Position numbers and translations under genes: made by a program. From Gemmata palustris (GTDB taxonomy: Bacteria; Planctomycetota; Planctomycetia; Gemmatales; Gemmataceae), in NCBI RefSeq assembly GCF_017939745.1, contig NZ_JAGKQQ010000001.1, positions 2,604,001 to 2,668,000 of the forward strand: DNA of 64,000 bases, in the 5' to 3' direction. Every line of letters starts with the position of its first letter. The stretch's first letter is position 1. The notes under the pieces are model-generated. The model was not told where the DNA came from. It ran no database searches and was given only the letters and a program-made list of their open reading frames with translations. This document shows, in pieces, positions 54,877 through 63,720 of this stretch.

Positions 54877-56187
54877 ATGCGCAGCACACTGCTCGCAATC
54901 GCGTTCGTATTGCAGATTGCACCCACGCCCGCACTGGCCGCCGACCTTTCAATTCCGAACTGGGCCAAGAACCGCGATGAGCGGATGCCGGCCACGCGCG
55001 CCGCGCACCTCGCCACCCTCGGTTCCCCCGATTGGGTCGACGCCGGGTTCCGCGGCCAGAACGTGAAGGTTCTGGTGCTGGATACCGGGTTCCGCGGGTA
55101 CCGCGACCAGCTCGGTAAATCGCTCCCGGCGAAGGTCACGGTCCACTCCGGGCGCAAGGACCGGAACCTGGAATTCAAAGACAGCCAGCACGGGATTCTG
55201 GTCGCGGAAGTGGTTCACGCGATCGCCCCGGACGCCGAACTGCTGTTGGCCAACTGGAACACCGAGGAGCCGGAAACGTTCCTCGACGCGGTGAAGTGGG
55301 CACGCGAGCAGGGCGCGAGGATCATCACCTGTTCGGTGGTCATGCCGAGTTGGAGCGACGGCGAGGGGAACGGCCCGATCCACAAGCGCCTGAGCGAACT
55401 ACTCGGGGACGGCACCAAGCCGGGCGACCCGCTGTTCTTCTCGTGCGCGGGCAACACCGCCCGCCGGCACTGGTCCGGGACGTTCGCCCCGAACGCGGAC
55501 GGGTTCCACGAGTGGACCGCGGGGGTATCGCTCAACGCGATCTCGCCGTGGTACGACGACCGCGTCGCGCTCGACCTGTGCTGGTCGGACCCGGGCGCCC
55601 GGTACCGGTTGGAAGTGATCGACACCGAAACGGGCAAACCGGCCGCGGGCGTGACCTACCGCGAACAGGCCGATCCGCCCGCGTCGGTGGCGCGGTTCAT
55701 CCCGCAATCCAACAAATCGTTCGCGGTCCGCGTTCACCAGGAAAAGGGCAAGCCCGGCAAGTTCCACCTGAACTCACTCGCCTCGTACCTCGGCGAAACG
55801 CGGCTCGCCGGGAGCATCCCGTTCCCAGGCGACGGGCCGGAAGTGGTCACGGTGGGGGCCGTGAGTCTCGATCTGAAGCGCGCGTCCTTCAGTGCGTGCG
55901 GACCGAATTCGCCGCGCCCGAAGCCGGACGTGGTGGCCCCGATCCCGTTCGGCAGTTACACGCGATCGCAGCCGTTCAGCGGAACTTCGTGTGCCACTCC
56001 GCAGGGGGCGGCGTCCGCGGCGCTGTGCATTTCGCGTAACCCGGAATGGACCTCGGCGAAGGTGCGCGGGTACCTGACGGACTGGGCACGCGACCTCGGC
56101 CCCACCGGGCACGACTGCGAGACCGGGTACGGGCTGGTCCACTTACCCGCCCTCGCCCCCGCCCCGCACCCGCGCCCGGTGCGTTGA
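54877..56187 (+). CDS. Subtilisin-like (S8) serine protease, exported
   Basis: 436 residues. Leader MRSTLLAIAFVLQIAPTPAL. Full catalytic set: Asp69 in VKVLVLDTGF, His105 in DSQHGILVAEVV, oxyanion Asn193 in FFSCAGNTARR, and Ser371 in FSGTSCATPQGAASAAL. Divergent from the transglutaminase gene with 148 bp between starts, so both may share a control region. The middle contains a beta-rich insert (YRLEVIDTETGKPAAGVTY). Substrate unknown; it could mature a peptide handled by the neighbouring ATP-grasp system (speculative). Confidence 0.93.
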   Translation: MRSTLLAIAFVLQIAPTPALAADLSIPNWAKNRDERMPATRAAHLATLGSPDWVDAGFRGQNVKVLVLDTGFRGYRDQLGKSLPAKVTVHSGRKDRNLEFKDSQHGILVAEVVHAIAPDAELLLANWNTEEPETFLDAVKWAREQGARIITCSVVMPSWSDGEGNGPIHKRLSELLGDGTKPGDPLFFSCAGNTARRHWSGTFAPNADGFHEWTAGVSLNAISPWYDDRVALDLCWSDPGARYRLEVIDTETGKPAAGVTYREQADPPASVARFIPQSNKSFAVRVHQEKGKPGKFHLNSLASYLGETRLAGSIPFPGDGPEVVTVGAVSLDLKRASFSACGPNSPRPKPDVVAPIPFGSYTRSQPFSGTSCATPQGAASAALCISRNPEWTSAKVRGYLTDWARDLGPTGHDCETGYGLVHLPALAPAPHPRPVR

Positions 56188-56216
56188 TTCGGGTACGGTG
56201 CGAGGTGGAAAAACAC

Positions 56217-56261
56217 GCAGGGCGGGGCGTCGAACACCAATTGTTCGACGCCCCGCCCTGC
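56217..56261. terminator. Strong terminator after the subtilase gene
   Basis: 20-bp perfect stem (left arm GCAGGGCGGGGCGTCGAACA) with a CCAAT loop, 29 nt past the subtilase stop. Confidence 0.85.
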
Positions 56262-56548
56262 TGCATTGCTGGCACCGTTCTACACAGTTCGCACAGCCAC
56301 TGCCATTTGCCACTTGACACTCTGTACACTAAAATCTATCGGGGTCGACTGATCTGTTGCGCGCGTGAAACAGTCCCGAGATGCGCTGGGTTGAGGAGGC
56401 TAACACTTGAAGCAAAACGTTAGCCCAGAACCCTTGAAATGTTATCGCTTGTTAGCCTTCAGCGCGCGGCGGTGAAGCGGGCCGTTGCGTCAAACACCTT
56501 GAAATACCAGCCGTCGGTGCGTTCTTCACTCAGCACACGACCACCCAC

Positions 56549-56579
56549 GGACAAAACGTTAGCAATTGTTAGCCCGACC
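56549..56579 (+). repeat. GTTAGC double motif, copy 3
   Basis: Reads ACGTTAGCAATTGTTAGCCC. It lies 51 bp upstream of, and in the same orientation as, the truncated gene at 56631. Confidence 0.6.
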
Positions 56580-56630
56580 GGAGCGATCAGCCCGAGCCGA
56601 GGTGCGGAAGCAGTTCCGGGGGGACGACCG

Positions 56631-56912
56631 ATGACCGAAGCGGAATGGCTGGTGTGCGAAGACTCGGAACGGATGCTCATCGCACTCGCCTGTGAGTTCC
56701 GACACCCGAACCGGCGATCCCCGATGTTCGCGGCCACGTTCGCAGAGTCCGGGCGCGTGCGTGCGCTGCTGTCCCCTCACCTCCGAGTACCATTCGACAA
56801 CTTTATCCGATGGGTTCAGGAAGGAGGACCACACCCGTCGACGTTACCCCGCCCGCTTGAAGAGTTCGGTCCTTTAAAGATGGTTCCCTTCCAATACCTG
56901 GATCGTGGATGA
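56631..56912 (+). pseudogene. Truncated copy of the MTExxWL family
   Basis: 93 residues starting MTEAEWLVCEDSERMLIALA, like the N-terminus of the 18927-19634 product (MTEKQWLKCAEPELMSELL). It lacks the conserved C-terminal GNPFRPV / HVRGCW part and instead ends FIRWVQEGGPHPSTLPRPLE, so it is probably a remnant or a divergent short form. Confidence 0.6.
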
Positions 56913-57215
56913 CGTTGTGGAGCGATTGGTGGAAGCTGGGTCGTTGATCTCGTGCTAGACAAGGAGTAGCGCGCGGCACAGGCCCACTTCCTTTTTTTGG
57001 CACGCAACGTGCTAATGGTGATTCTGGAAACCGGTATCGGGCTCCAGCGCCGCGATATCCTTCACCAAATGAAGCCCGAAACGATGCCCCTACGACTGGA
57101 CAACGACCGTAAAAACGAAACACTAAATCGTTGTGCCGAGCAGCGAAATATCGGTTCATTCGGGGCGATCGGTTCTCAGTCGCTGCACCGATCCGAGTAT
57201 TCAGGAGACGACCGG
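56913..57215. other. Region upstream of the light-sensing operon
   Basis: 303 bp. The haem oxygenase frame is open from 56997 but the preferred start is 57216, so this segment likely contains the operon promoter. No clear motif. Confidence 0.45.
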
Positions 57216-57803
57216 TTGATCGCACACGGACGGATACTCGAGCGCCTCAAGGAAGGTACTGCCCCCCACCACGCGGCCGCAGAACAGCGCCTCGACCTGG
57301 AAAATCGCCTGCGCGATTCGTCCGCATACGCCGCCCTGATCGGCCGATTGTGCGGGTTCTACCGGCCCCTCGAATCCGCACTCGGCCGCGTGCGCGGGTA
57401 CGAAGAACTGGACCTGCGTTTCTCCGAGCGCAGCAAGGCGCATCACCTTGTGAACGATCTTGCCGAACTCGGGCACGCGCCCGACCGCTTTCCCATCTGC
57501 CCCCCGCCTCAAGTTCCGTCCCTCGGGGACGCTCTGGGGCGCATGTACGTGCTCGAAGGCGCGACCCTCGGGGGCCGAATGATTAGCCGGATGGTGGAGG
57601 CGCGGCTGGGGTTCACCCCGGAACGCGGGTGCGCGTTCTTCGCCAGTTACGGCGACCGCGTGGGGGCAATGTGGACCGCGTTCCGGTCCGCGCTCGTGCG
57701 GTTCGCTACCACCCCGGAAGTCGAGCGCGAAATCATCGTCGCCGCGGTCGACACTTTCGACCGCTTCAATTCCTGGCTGGCATCCGCCGGGGAGCGGCCA
57801 TGA
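57216..57803 (+). CDS. bphO: Biliverdin-producing haem oxygenase (BphO type)
   Basis: 195 residues from a TTG at 57216 with AGGAG 8 nt upstream; longer starts back to 56997 are possible. Haem oxygenase text: ILERLKEGTAPHHAAAEQRL (proximal His), FYRPLESALGRV, GDALGRMYVLEGATLGGRMI (distal helix glycines), MVEARLGF. It opens haem to biliverdin, the chromophore of the phytochrome encoded next. Its stop overlaps the start of that gene (ATGA), so the two are translationally coupled. Confidence 0.9.
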   Translation: MIAHGRILERLKEGTAPHHAAAEQRLDLENRLRDSSAYAALIGRLCGFYRPLESALGRVRGYEELDLRFSERSKAHHLVNDLAELGHAPDRFPICPPPQVPSLGDALGRMYVLEGATLGGRMISRMVEARLGFTPERGCAFFASYGDRVGAMWTAFRSALVRFATTPEVEREIIVAAVDTFDRFNSWLASAGERP

Positions 57804-60049
57804 GCGCGGCGGGCACTCCAGAAATTGTGGACCTCGAGACGTGCGACCGCGAACCGATCCACGTCCCGGGGAGCATCCAGCCGCACGGCGCGCTCGTGGT
57901 CCTCTCGGACCCGGACCTCATCGTTCTGCAGGTGAGCGACAACGTCGCGGAGTTTTTCCCGAACTCGATAGAAGCGGCTCTCGGTTCGAGTGCCGCCGAT
58001 TTGTTGGGCGCGGAATGCGCCCCGCTCCTGCGCGACCTCGGTTCGCGCCTGCCGCCGACCGGCGAACCGCTGCTGCTCCGCGCGTTCCGCGCCGGGGACC
58101 GAGTTCTGAACGCGGTCGGGCACCGGAGCGATGGGGTCATCGTTCTCGAATTCGAGCCGGCTTCTGAAGAGTCCCCGTCGTCGAGCGGGCTGCACCCGAT
58201 CGTGGCCTCGTTCATCGCGAAGGTTCAGGGCACTTCTGCAGTGAGCGAACTGGCCCAGATCACCGCCCGCGAAGTGCGCCGGGTGACCGGGTTCGACCGT
58301 GCGCTCGTGTACCGGTTCGACCCGGACGGCACAGGCGTGGTCGTCGCGGAGGACGGGACCGGGCGGTTGCCGTCGTACCAGGACCACCGGTTCCCCGAGT
58401 CCGACATCCCGAAGCAGGCGCGCGAACTGTACCGCCGGAATCGGTTGCGGCTCATACCGGACGCCGGGTACCGTCCGTGCGCGCTCGTGCCGGCGCGGAA
58501 CCCGCTCACAGGGACGCCGCTCGATTTATCGCACTCCACCCTGCGAAGCGTGTCGCCGGTCCACGTCGAGTACATGCGGAACATGGGGACGGCCGCGTCC
58601 ATGTCCGTGTCGGTGCTAAAGGACGGCGAACTGTGGGGGCTGATCTCGTGCCACCACCGCACCCCGCGGGTCGTGCCGTTCGAGTTGCGCACCACGTGCG
58701 ACCTGCTCGCGCAGGTGTTCGCCCTTCAGGTGGCCGCGCGCGAGCACGCCGCGGACTACGTGCGCCGCGTCGAGATCCAGTCGGTACTCACCCGGTTGCT
58801 CGCGCACATGGCCCGGGCCGACGACTTCGTGGCCGGGCTGCTCGACCACCCGGGCGACGTCCTCGCGTTCGTCCGCGCGGCCGGGGCCGCGGTCGTGAGC
58901 GAAGACCGGTGCGGCCTGATCGGGCGCACGCCGACCGAGAACCAAGTGCGCCGGCTCGCGACCTGGCTGTTCGTCGAGCAGCGCAAAGAGGTGTTCCACA
59001 CCGACGCGCTCTCGACCGTATTCCCGGCCGCAGCCGCGTACACCTCGGAGGCGAGCGGGCTGCTCGCCGTTTCCGTCTCCAAGCTGCACCCCACCGCGGT
59101 CCTGTGGTTCCGCCCGGAAGTGATCGAAACGATCCGCTGGGGCGGCGACCCGCGGAAAACTGTCGAGGCCGGCGCGGCCCCCGGCCGGCTCCACCCGCGG
59201 AAGTCGTTCGAGACGTGGTCCCAGACCGTGCGCGACCGCGCCGTGCCGTGGCTGGGGAGCGAGGTGGACGGGGCCACCGAGTTGCGCAACGCGGTCGTCG
59301 GGATCGTGCTGCGCAAAGCCGAGGAGATGGCCGCACTGAACGTCGAGTTGCAGCGTAGCAACCGGGAACTGGAGGCGTTCTCCTACTCCGTCAGCCACGA
59401 CCTCCGCGCGCCCCTGCGCCACATCGTGGGGTACGCGGAACTGCTCAAAGACGTCGCGAAGGACAAGCTCGCAAAGAGCGAGTTGAAGCACGCCGACACC
59501 ATTATCGAGTCCAGCATTTACGCCGGGAAGCTGGTGGACAACCTGCTGGCGTACTCGCGGATGGGCCGGGCCGCCCTGGACCACTCGACCATCGACACGG
59601 GCGCGCTCGTGACCGAGGTGCGAGCGGACGTGATGTCCGAGTTCCCCGGGCGCCGGGTGCGCTGGGAGGTCGGCCCGCTCCCGACCGTCGCGGGCGATTT
59701 GGTCATGCTCCGCCTCGCGGTGCGCAACCTGCTCGCCAACGCGGTAAAATACACGAAGACCCGCGAAGAAGCCGTCGTGGAGATCGGCGCCACGACCGGG
59801 GCGGACGCGCACACGTTCCACGTCCGCGACAACGGAGTCGGGTTCGACATGCGCTACCGCGACAAACTGTTCGGGGTGTTCCAGCGGCTCCACCGCTGGG
59901 AGGACTTCGAGGGCACCGGGATCGGACTGGCGAACGTGCGGCGCATCATCGAGCGCCACGGCGGACGCACCTGGGCCGACGGCGAAGTGAACCGGGGGGC
60001 GACTTTTTACTTCACGCTGCCGGTCCCGAACGACCGCGAGAGGGAGTGA
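57800..60049 (+). CDS. bphP: Bacteriophytochrome histidine kinase
   Basis: 749 residues, domain order PAS-GAF-PHY-HisKA-HATPase. Cys15 (DLETCDREPIHVPGSIQPHG) is the expected biliverdin attachment site. GAF: YQDHRFPESDIPKQARELYR and SPVHVEYMRNMGTAASMSVS (chromophore-pocket His). PHY tongue text: WFRPEVIETIRWGGDP. Phospho-acceptor His533 in YSVSHDLRAPLRHIVGY; ATP lid DNGVGFDMRY and FEGTGIGLANVRRI. It should sense red/far-red light by biliverdin isomerisation. It overlaps bphO upstream and the response regulator gene downstream (GTGA). Confidence 0.95.
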   Translation: MSAAGTPEIVDLETCDREPIHVPGSIQPHGALVVLSDPDLIVLQVSDNVAEFFPNSIEAALGSSAADLLGAECAPLLRDLGSRLPPTGEPLLLRAFRAGDRVLNAVGHRSDGVIVLEFEPASEESPSSSGLHPIVASFIAKVQGTSAVSELAQITAREVRRVTGFDRALVYRFDPDGTGVVVAEDGTGRLPSYQDHRFPESDIPKQARELYRRNRLRLIPDAGYRPCALVPARNPLTGTPLDLSHSTLRSVSPVHVEYMRNMGTAASMSVSVLKDGELWGLISCHHRTPRVVPFELRTTCDLLAQVFALQVAAREHAADYVRRVEIQSVLTRLLAHMARADDFVAGLLDHPGDVLAFVRAAGAAVVSEDRCGLIGRTPTENQVRRLATWLFVEQRKEVFHTDALSTVFPAAAAYTSEASGLLAVSVSKLHPTAVLWFRPEVIETIRWGGDPRKTVEAGAAPGRLHPRKSFETWSQTVRDRAVPWLGSEVDGATELRNAVVGIVLRKAEEMAALNVELQRSNRELEAFSYSVSHDLRAPLRHIVGYAELLKDVAKDKLAKSELKHADTIIESSIYAGKLVDNLLAYSRMGRAALDHSTIDTGALVTEVRADVMSEFPGRRVRWEVGPLPTVAGDLVMLRLAVRNLLANAVKYTKTREEAVVEIGATTGADAHTFHVRDNGVGFDMRYRDKLFGVFQRLHRWEDFEGTGIGLANVRRIIERHGGRTWADGEVNRGATFYFTLPVPNDRERE

Positions 60050-60516
60050 CCGTGCTCAAGCCCATCCTGCTCGTCGAGGACAATCCAAAAGACCTCGAGC
60101 TGACGCTCCTCGCACTGGCGCGGAGCAACCTGGCCAACGAAGTGATTACGGTGCGCGACGGGGAGGAGTGCCTCGACTACCTCCTCATGCGCGGCCCCTA
60201 CGCGACCCGCTCGAAGGGGAACCCCGCGGTCGTGCTGCTGGACCTGAAGCTCCCGAAGATCGACGGGCTCCAGGTGCTCGAAGAAGTGAAGAAAGACCCG
60301 GCCCTCCAGGGCGTACCGGTGGTCATGCTGACGACCTCGCGCGAGGAGCAGGATCTGCTCCGGAGCTACAAGCTCGGCGTGAACGCCTACGTGGTCAAGC
60401 CGGTCGCGTTCAAAGAATTCATGACCGCCATTCAGGAACTCGGCGTGTTCTGGGCGGTGGTCAACGAGCCGCCCCCCGGGAGCTTCAAGTCCGGGCGGCC
60501 GGCGCCGAGCGAGTGA
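60046..60516 (+). CDS. Single-domain response regulator (Rcp1-like)
   Basis: 156 residues from GTG 60046 (overlaps the bphP stop); GTG 60052 is possible. Receiver motifs: ILLVEDNPKDLELTLLALAR, phospho-acceptor Asp66 in VVLLDLKLPKIDG, MLTTS, and KPVAFKEF. No output domain. Rcp1-like regulators of cyanobacterial and bacterial phytochromes have this form, and gene order makes it the likely partner of the phytochrome. Confidence 0.92.
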   Translation: MTVLKPILLVEDNPKDLELTLLALARSNLANEVITVRDGEECLDYLLMRGPYATRSKGNPAVVLLDLKLPKIDGLQVLEEVKKDPALQGVPVVMLTTSREEQDLLRSYKLGVNAYVVKPVAFKEFMTAIQELGVFWAVVNEPPPGSFKSGRPAPSE

Positions 60517-60588
60517 CGGCACCGCGCCGCGTGAGTTGGTTCACCGAAGTCGCCCGACCGCGGTCGCGCACGGACGCTGTGAGAGTTT

Positions 60589-63081
60589 ATGACAGCCACG
60601 ATCCTGCACCTGGAAGACAGCGACCTCGACGCCGAACTGATCGCCCAGCGATTGGTGCGGGCCGGCGTCGTGGCCGACTTGGTGCGCGCGAGAGACCGGG
60701 CCGAGTTCCAGACGTGGGTGACCGCCGCGCGCCCCTTCGACATCGTGCTCTCCGACTACCAGTTGCCGGACATCGACGGGCTGGAAGCCCTCGATCTTGT
60801 GCGCGAGTACCGGCCGGACGTGCCGTTCGTCTTCGTTTCCGGCGCGCTCGGCGAGGAGCGCGCAGTAGAGACCCTGAAACTCGGCGCCACCGACTACATA
60901 CTCAAGCACCGGCTCGAGCGCCTGGTCCCCGCGCTCGAGCGCGCCGTGAAAGAAGCCCGCGAGCGCGCCGACCGGCACCGCGCCGAGCACGCGGCGCGCG
61001 AAGCGAGCGAGCGCCTCGCACTGGCCCAAACCGCCGGACGGTCGGGCGTGTTCGACTGGCTCGTCCCCGAGGGGCGCGTCGTCTGGTCGCCGGAACTCGA
61101 AGACCTGTACGAGATCCCGCGCGGGTCGTTCGAGGGCACTTACGCGGGGTGGGAACGGCGCGTCGTACCGGAGGACGCGGCGCGCGTCGGCGCGCTCATC
61201 GAGCAGTGCCTCGCCGCGCGCGCCGAGAACGTCGAGTACGAGTTCCGGGTCGCGTTCCCGGGCGGCCGGCACCGGTGGCTAGCGGGCAAAGCGAAGTTCT
61301 TCTACGGCCCGCACGGAACCCCGATCCGCATGATCGGGATCAACGTCGACATCCACGACCGCAAGGAAATCGAGGAGCGACTGCGGGCCGGCGAAGAGCG
61401 CTTGCGCCGGCAGAACGAGCGGCTCCACGTACTGGGCGACGCGGCCGAAGCACTGCTCGCGGCCAACGGCGATCCCGGGCAGATGATGCGCGACCTGTTC
61501 GCGCGCGTGTCCGAGGGACTGGAGCTGTCACACTACTTCAACTACGCGCCGAGCGCGGACGGATCGGCCCTCGTACTCGTCGCGTGCGCCGGGGTGCCCG
61601 CGGAAGAAATCGACGCGATCCGCCGCCTCGATTTCGGACAAGCCGTGTGCGGCACCGTCGCGATGACCCGGCGCCCGCTGAGCGTCAACGCGGTGCAAAC
61701 GTCGGCCGACGCGAAGGTGCAAATCGTGCGCAGGTTCGGGGTGCGCGCGTATGCGTGCAACCCGCTCCTGGCGGGCGACCGGTTCCTCGGTACACTGTCG
61801 TTCGCGACGAACACCCGCGACCGGTTCAGCGACGCGGACGTGGACGTGCTCCGCACCATCTGTCACTACGTCGCGATGGCCAAGGACCACCAGCGCCTCG
61901 CGGCCGAGGCCCGCGACCGCGCCGAACGGCTGAAGGAGCAAGATCGCCGGAAGGACGAGTTCCTGGCGCTGCTCGCGCACGAGCTCCGCAACCCCCTCGC
62001 GCCGCTCCGCAACGGGCTCCAGGTGCTCAAGCTCACCGAGGGCCGGGGGGAGTCCGCGACCCGCGCGCGGGGGATGATGGAGCGGCAACTGGCGCACACG
62101 GTCCGGCTGATCGACGACCTGCTCGATATCTCGCGCATCAGCCAGAACAAGCTCAACCTGCAGCGCGCGCCGGTCACGCTGGCCGAGGTCGTGGAGAGCG
62201 CCGTCGAAACCGCGCGCCCGCTCGTCGACGCGGCCGGGCACGAGCTCACCGTCACCCTGCCCCCGGAGCCCGTGGTCCTCGACGCCGACCTGACCCGGCT
62301 GGCGCAGGTGTTCTCGAACCTGCTGACCAACAGCGCGAAGTACACGCCCCAGAACGGCCACATCGCCCTCGACGCGGAACTCGGGTCCGGTTCGCTGGTC
62401 GTCACCGTCCGCGACTCGGGGCTGGGCATCCCGGCCGACTACTTGCCGCGCATCTTCGACATGTTCTCGCAGGCCGATCGCGTGGTCGAGCGGGTCTCGG
62501 GCGGGCTGGGCATCGGGCTCGCGCTCGTGAAGGGGTTGGTCGAGATGCACGGCGGCACGGTGGAAGCGCGGAGCGACGGCCCCGGGACCGGCAGCACCTT
62601 CACCGTTCGATTACCTGTGCCGGCCCGGGTCGTTGAGACTGAACCCGAGGCGCCCGCGCCGGACCCGGTGATCGCTCGGGGGGCCAAACGGCGGGTGCTC
62701 GTGGTGGACGACAACCACGACGCGGCCGAATCGCTCGCCCAGCTCCTCGAGCTCCTCGGCAACGAAGTTCACATCGGGCACGACGGCGTCGAAGCGGTCG
62801 AAGCCGCCGAGCGCGTGCGCCCCGACCTGATCCTGATGGACGTGGGAATGCCCCGACTGAACGGGCTCGACGCGACCGCCCGAATTCGCGAACAGTCGTG
62901 GTCCTCTTCGACCACGATCGTCGCACTCACCGGGTGGGGGCAAGACTCCGACCGCGAACGGACCACCGCGGCGGGTTGCGACGGCCACCTCGTCAAGCCG
63001 GTGCTCCTCGCGGACCTGGAACGGGTGCTCGGCGACACCACGCGCCCGTCGAAGCCCCCCGCCCAGGCGGGCAAGTTTTGA
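60589..63081 (+). CDS. Hybrid histidine kinase REC-PAS-GAF-HisKA-HATPase-REC
   Basis: 830 residues. N-terminal receiver (Asp56 in [14 protein letters not shown]), PAS (about 145-260; [19 protein letters not shown]), GAF (about 285-430), HisKA with His464 in [20 protein letters not shown], HATPase ([39 protein letters not shown]), and a C-terminal receiver (Asp751 in [19 protein letters not shown]). No transmembrane segment. It lies 72 bp after the response regulator, so it probably forms the next step of the same light-signalling operon, although its own PAS/GAF inputs may bring other signals. Output not defined. Confidence 0.93.
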   Translation: MTATILHLEDSDLDAELIAQRLVRAGVVADLVRARDRAEFQTWVTAARPFDIVLSDYQLPDIDGLEALDLVREYRPDVPFVFVSGALGEERAVETLKLGATDYILKHRLERLVPALERAVKEARERADRHRAEHAAREASERLALAQTAGRSGVFDWLVPEGRVVWSPELEDLYEIPRGSFEGTYAGWERRVVPEDAARVGALIEQCLAARAENVEYEFRVAFPGGRHRWLAGKAKFFYGPHGTPIRMIGINVDIHDRKEIEERLRAGEERLRRQNERLHVLGDAAEALLAANGDPGQMMRDLFARVSEGLELSHYFNYAPSADGSALVLVACAGVPAEEIDAIRRLDFGQAVCGTVAMTRRPLSVNAVQTSADAKVQIVRRFGVRAYACNPLLAGDRFLGTLSFATNTRDRFSDADVDVLRTICHYVAMAKDHQRLAAEARDRAERLKEQDRRKDEFLALLAHELRNPLAPLRNGLQVLKLTEGRGESATRARGMMERQLAHTVRLIDDLLDISRISQNKLNLQRAPVTLAEVVESAVETARPLVDAAGHELTVTLPPEPVVLDADLTRLAQVFSNLLTNSAKYTPQNGHIALDAELGSGSLVVTVRDSGLGIPADYLPRIFDMFSQADRVVERVSGGLGIGLALVKGLVEMHGGTVEARSDGPGTGSTFTVRLPVPARVVETEPEAPAPDPVIARGAKRRVLVVDDNHDAAESLAQLLELLGNEVHIGHDGVEAVEAAERVRPDLILMDVGMPRLNGLDATARIREQSWSSSTTIVALTGWGQDSDRERTTAAGCDGHLVKPVLLADLERVLGDTTRPSKPPAQAGKF

Positions 63082-63101
63082 GCGGACCAGGTGCCCGGGT
63101 G

Positions 63102-63239
63102 TCACGGCTCCGTGCGGATTCCCATGCTCTGAACGAGCCCACCCTCAATGCGGTACACGTGCCACACGATTTGGTCGTGCAGCAGATTACCGGCCAGATC
63201 CCGAACAACTGATGAACGGTGACCGCGGTCGGCAGACAT
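63102..63239 (-). pseudogene. Possible C-terminal remnant of a SnoaL-like protein
   Basis: 45 residues reading SSVVRDLAGNLLHDQIVWHV and YRIEGGLVQSMGIR, which resemble the last strands of a SnoaL/NTF2-like domain. No N-terminal part is found upstream. It lies between the hybrid kinase and the cupin. Confidence 0.35.
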
Positions 63240-63264
63240 CGGAGCGCCTCCTCGGGGTACGCAC

Positions 63265-63720
63265 CTACTTCTTCTTCCGGGGATCGTCCGCGGGGTCGAG
63301 GTACTCGATCGTCCACGGCCCTTGCCCGTGAACCTGGAGGATCGTTTCACCCTTCACATACCCGAAGTGCTTCATGCCCGCTCCCGTGCGCCCGTAGGAG
63401 CCAACGGGCATGGGCTTCGCCGCCTTCTCGTCGAACTTCGCGCCCATACCCAGATAGAGCGTGCCCGCGAGGACCGTCACGCGCTCGTCCTTCGGGTGCG
63501 TGTGCGGCATGATTTTGAACCCATCGGGCATTTTCACGCGCATCACGAACGGCCCGTCTTTGGCCGGGTCGCCCTCCAGCAGAATCATCTTCGCGCCTTT
63601 GGGCAGCGACGGCGGGCCGTCCACCCACTTAATGTCGTCGGGGGTCACGATCTCGTGGTCCTTGTCCGCGTGCGGCGGCGCGCCCACGAGGGCAATTGCG
63701 GTAAGCGTTGCGAGCAGCAT
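63265..63720 (-). CDS. Exported cupin-domain protein
   Basis: 151 residues with signal peptide MLLATLTAIALVGAPPHA. Single cupin barrel: PDGFKIMPHTHPKDERVTVL (two His and the following Glu at the metal-site positions) and TGAGMKHFGYVKGETILQVH (third His). Size and layout match short planctomycete/proteobacterial periplasmic cupins described as DUF4437-like. Enzyme or binding role unknown. Confidence 0.85.
   Translation of the reverse strand: MLLATLTAIALVGAPPHADKDHEIVTPDDIKWVDGPPSLPKGAKMILLEGDPAKDGPFVMRVKMPDGFKIMPHTHPKDERVTVLAGTLYLGMGAKFDEKAAKPMPVGSYGRTGAGMKHFGYVKGETILQVHGQGPWTIEYLDPADDPRKKK

Larger units (their letters stand above)
56188..56630. other. Intergenic region with terminator and GTTAGC motifs
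   Basis: 443 bp. Holds the terminator 56217-56261 and GTTAGC copy 3 (56549-56579); further GTTAGC/GCTAAC hexamers lie at 56399-56460. No supported gene until the truncated paralogue at 56631. Confidence 0.5.

Noticed and set aside
60168-62636. 822-residue plus-strand frame overlapping the hybrid kinase
   Set aside because: Arg/Pro-rich +1 shadow of the response regulator and hybrid kinase genes.
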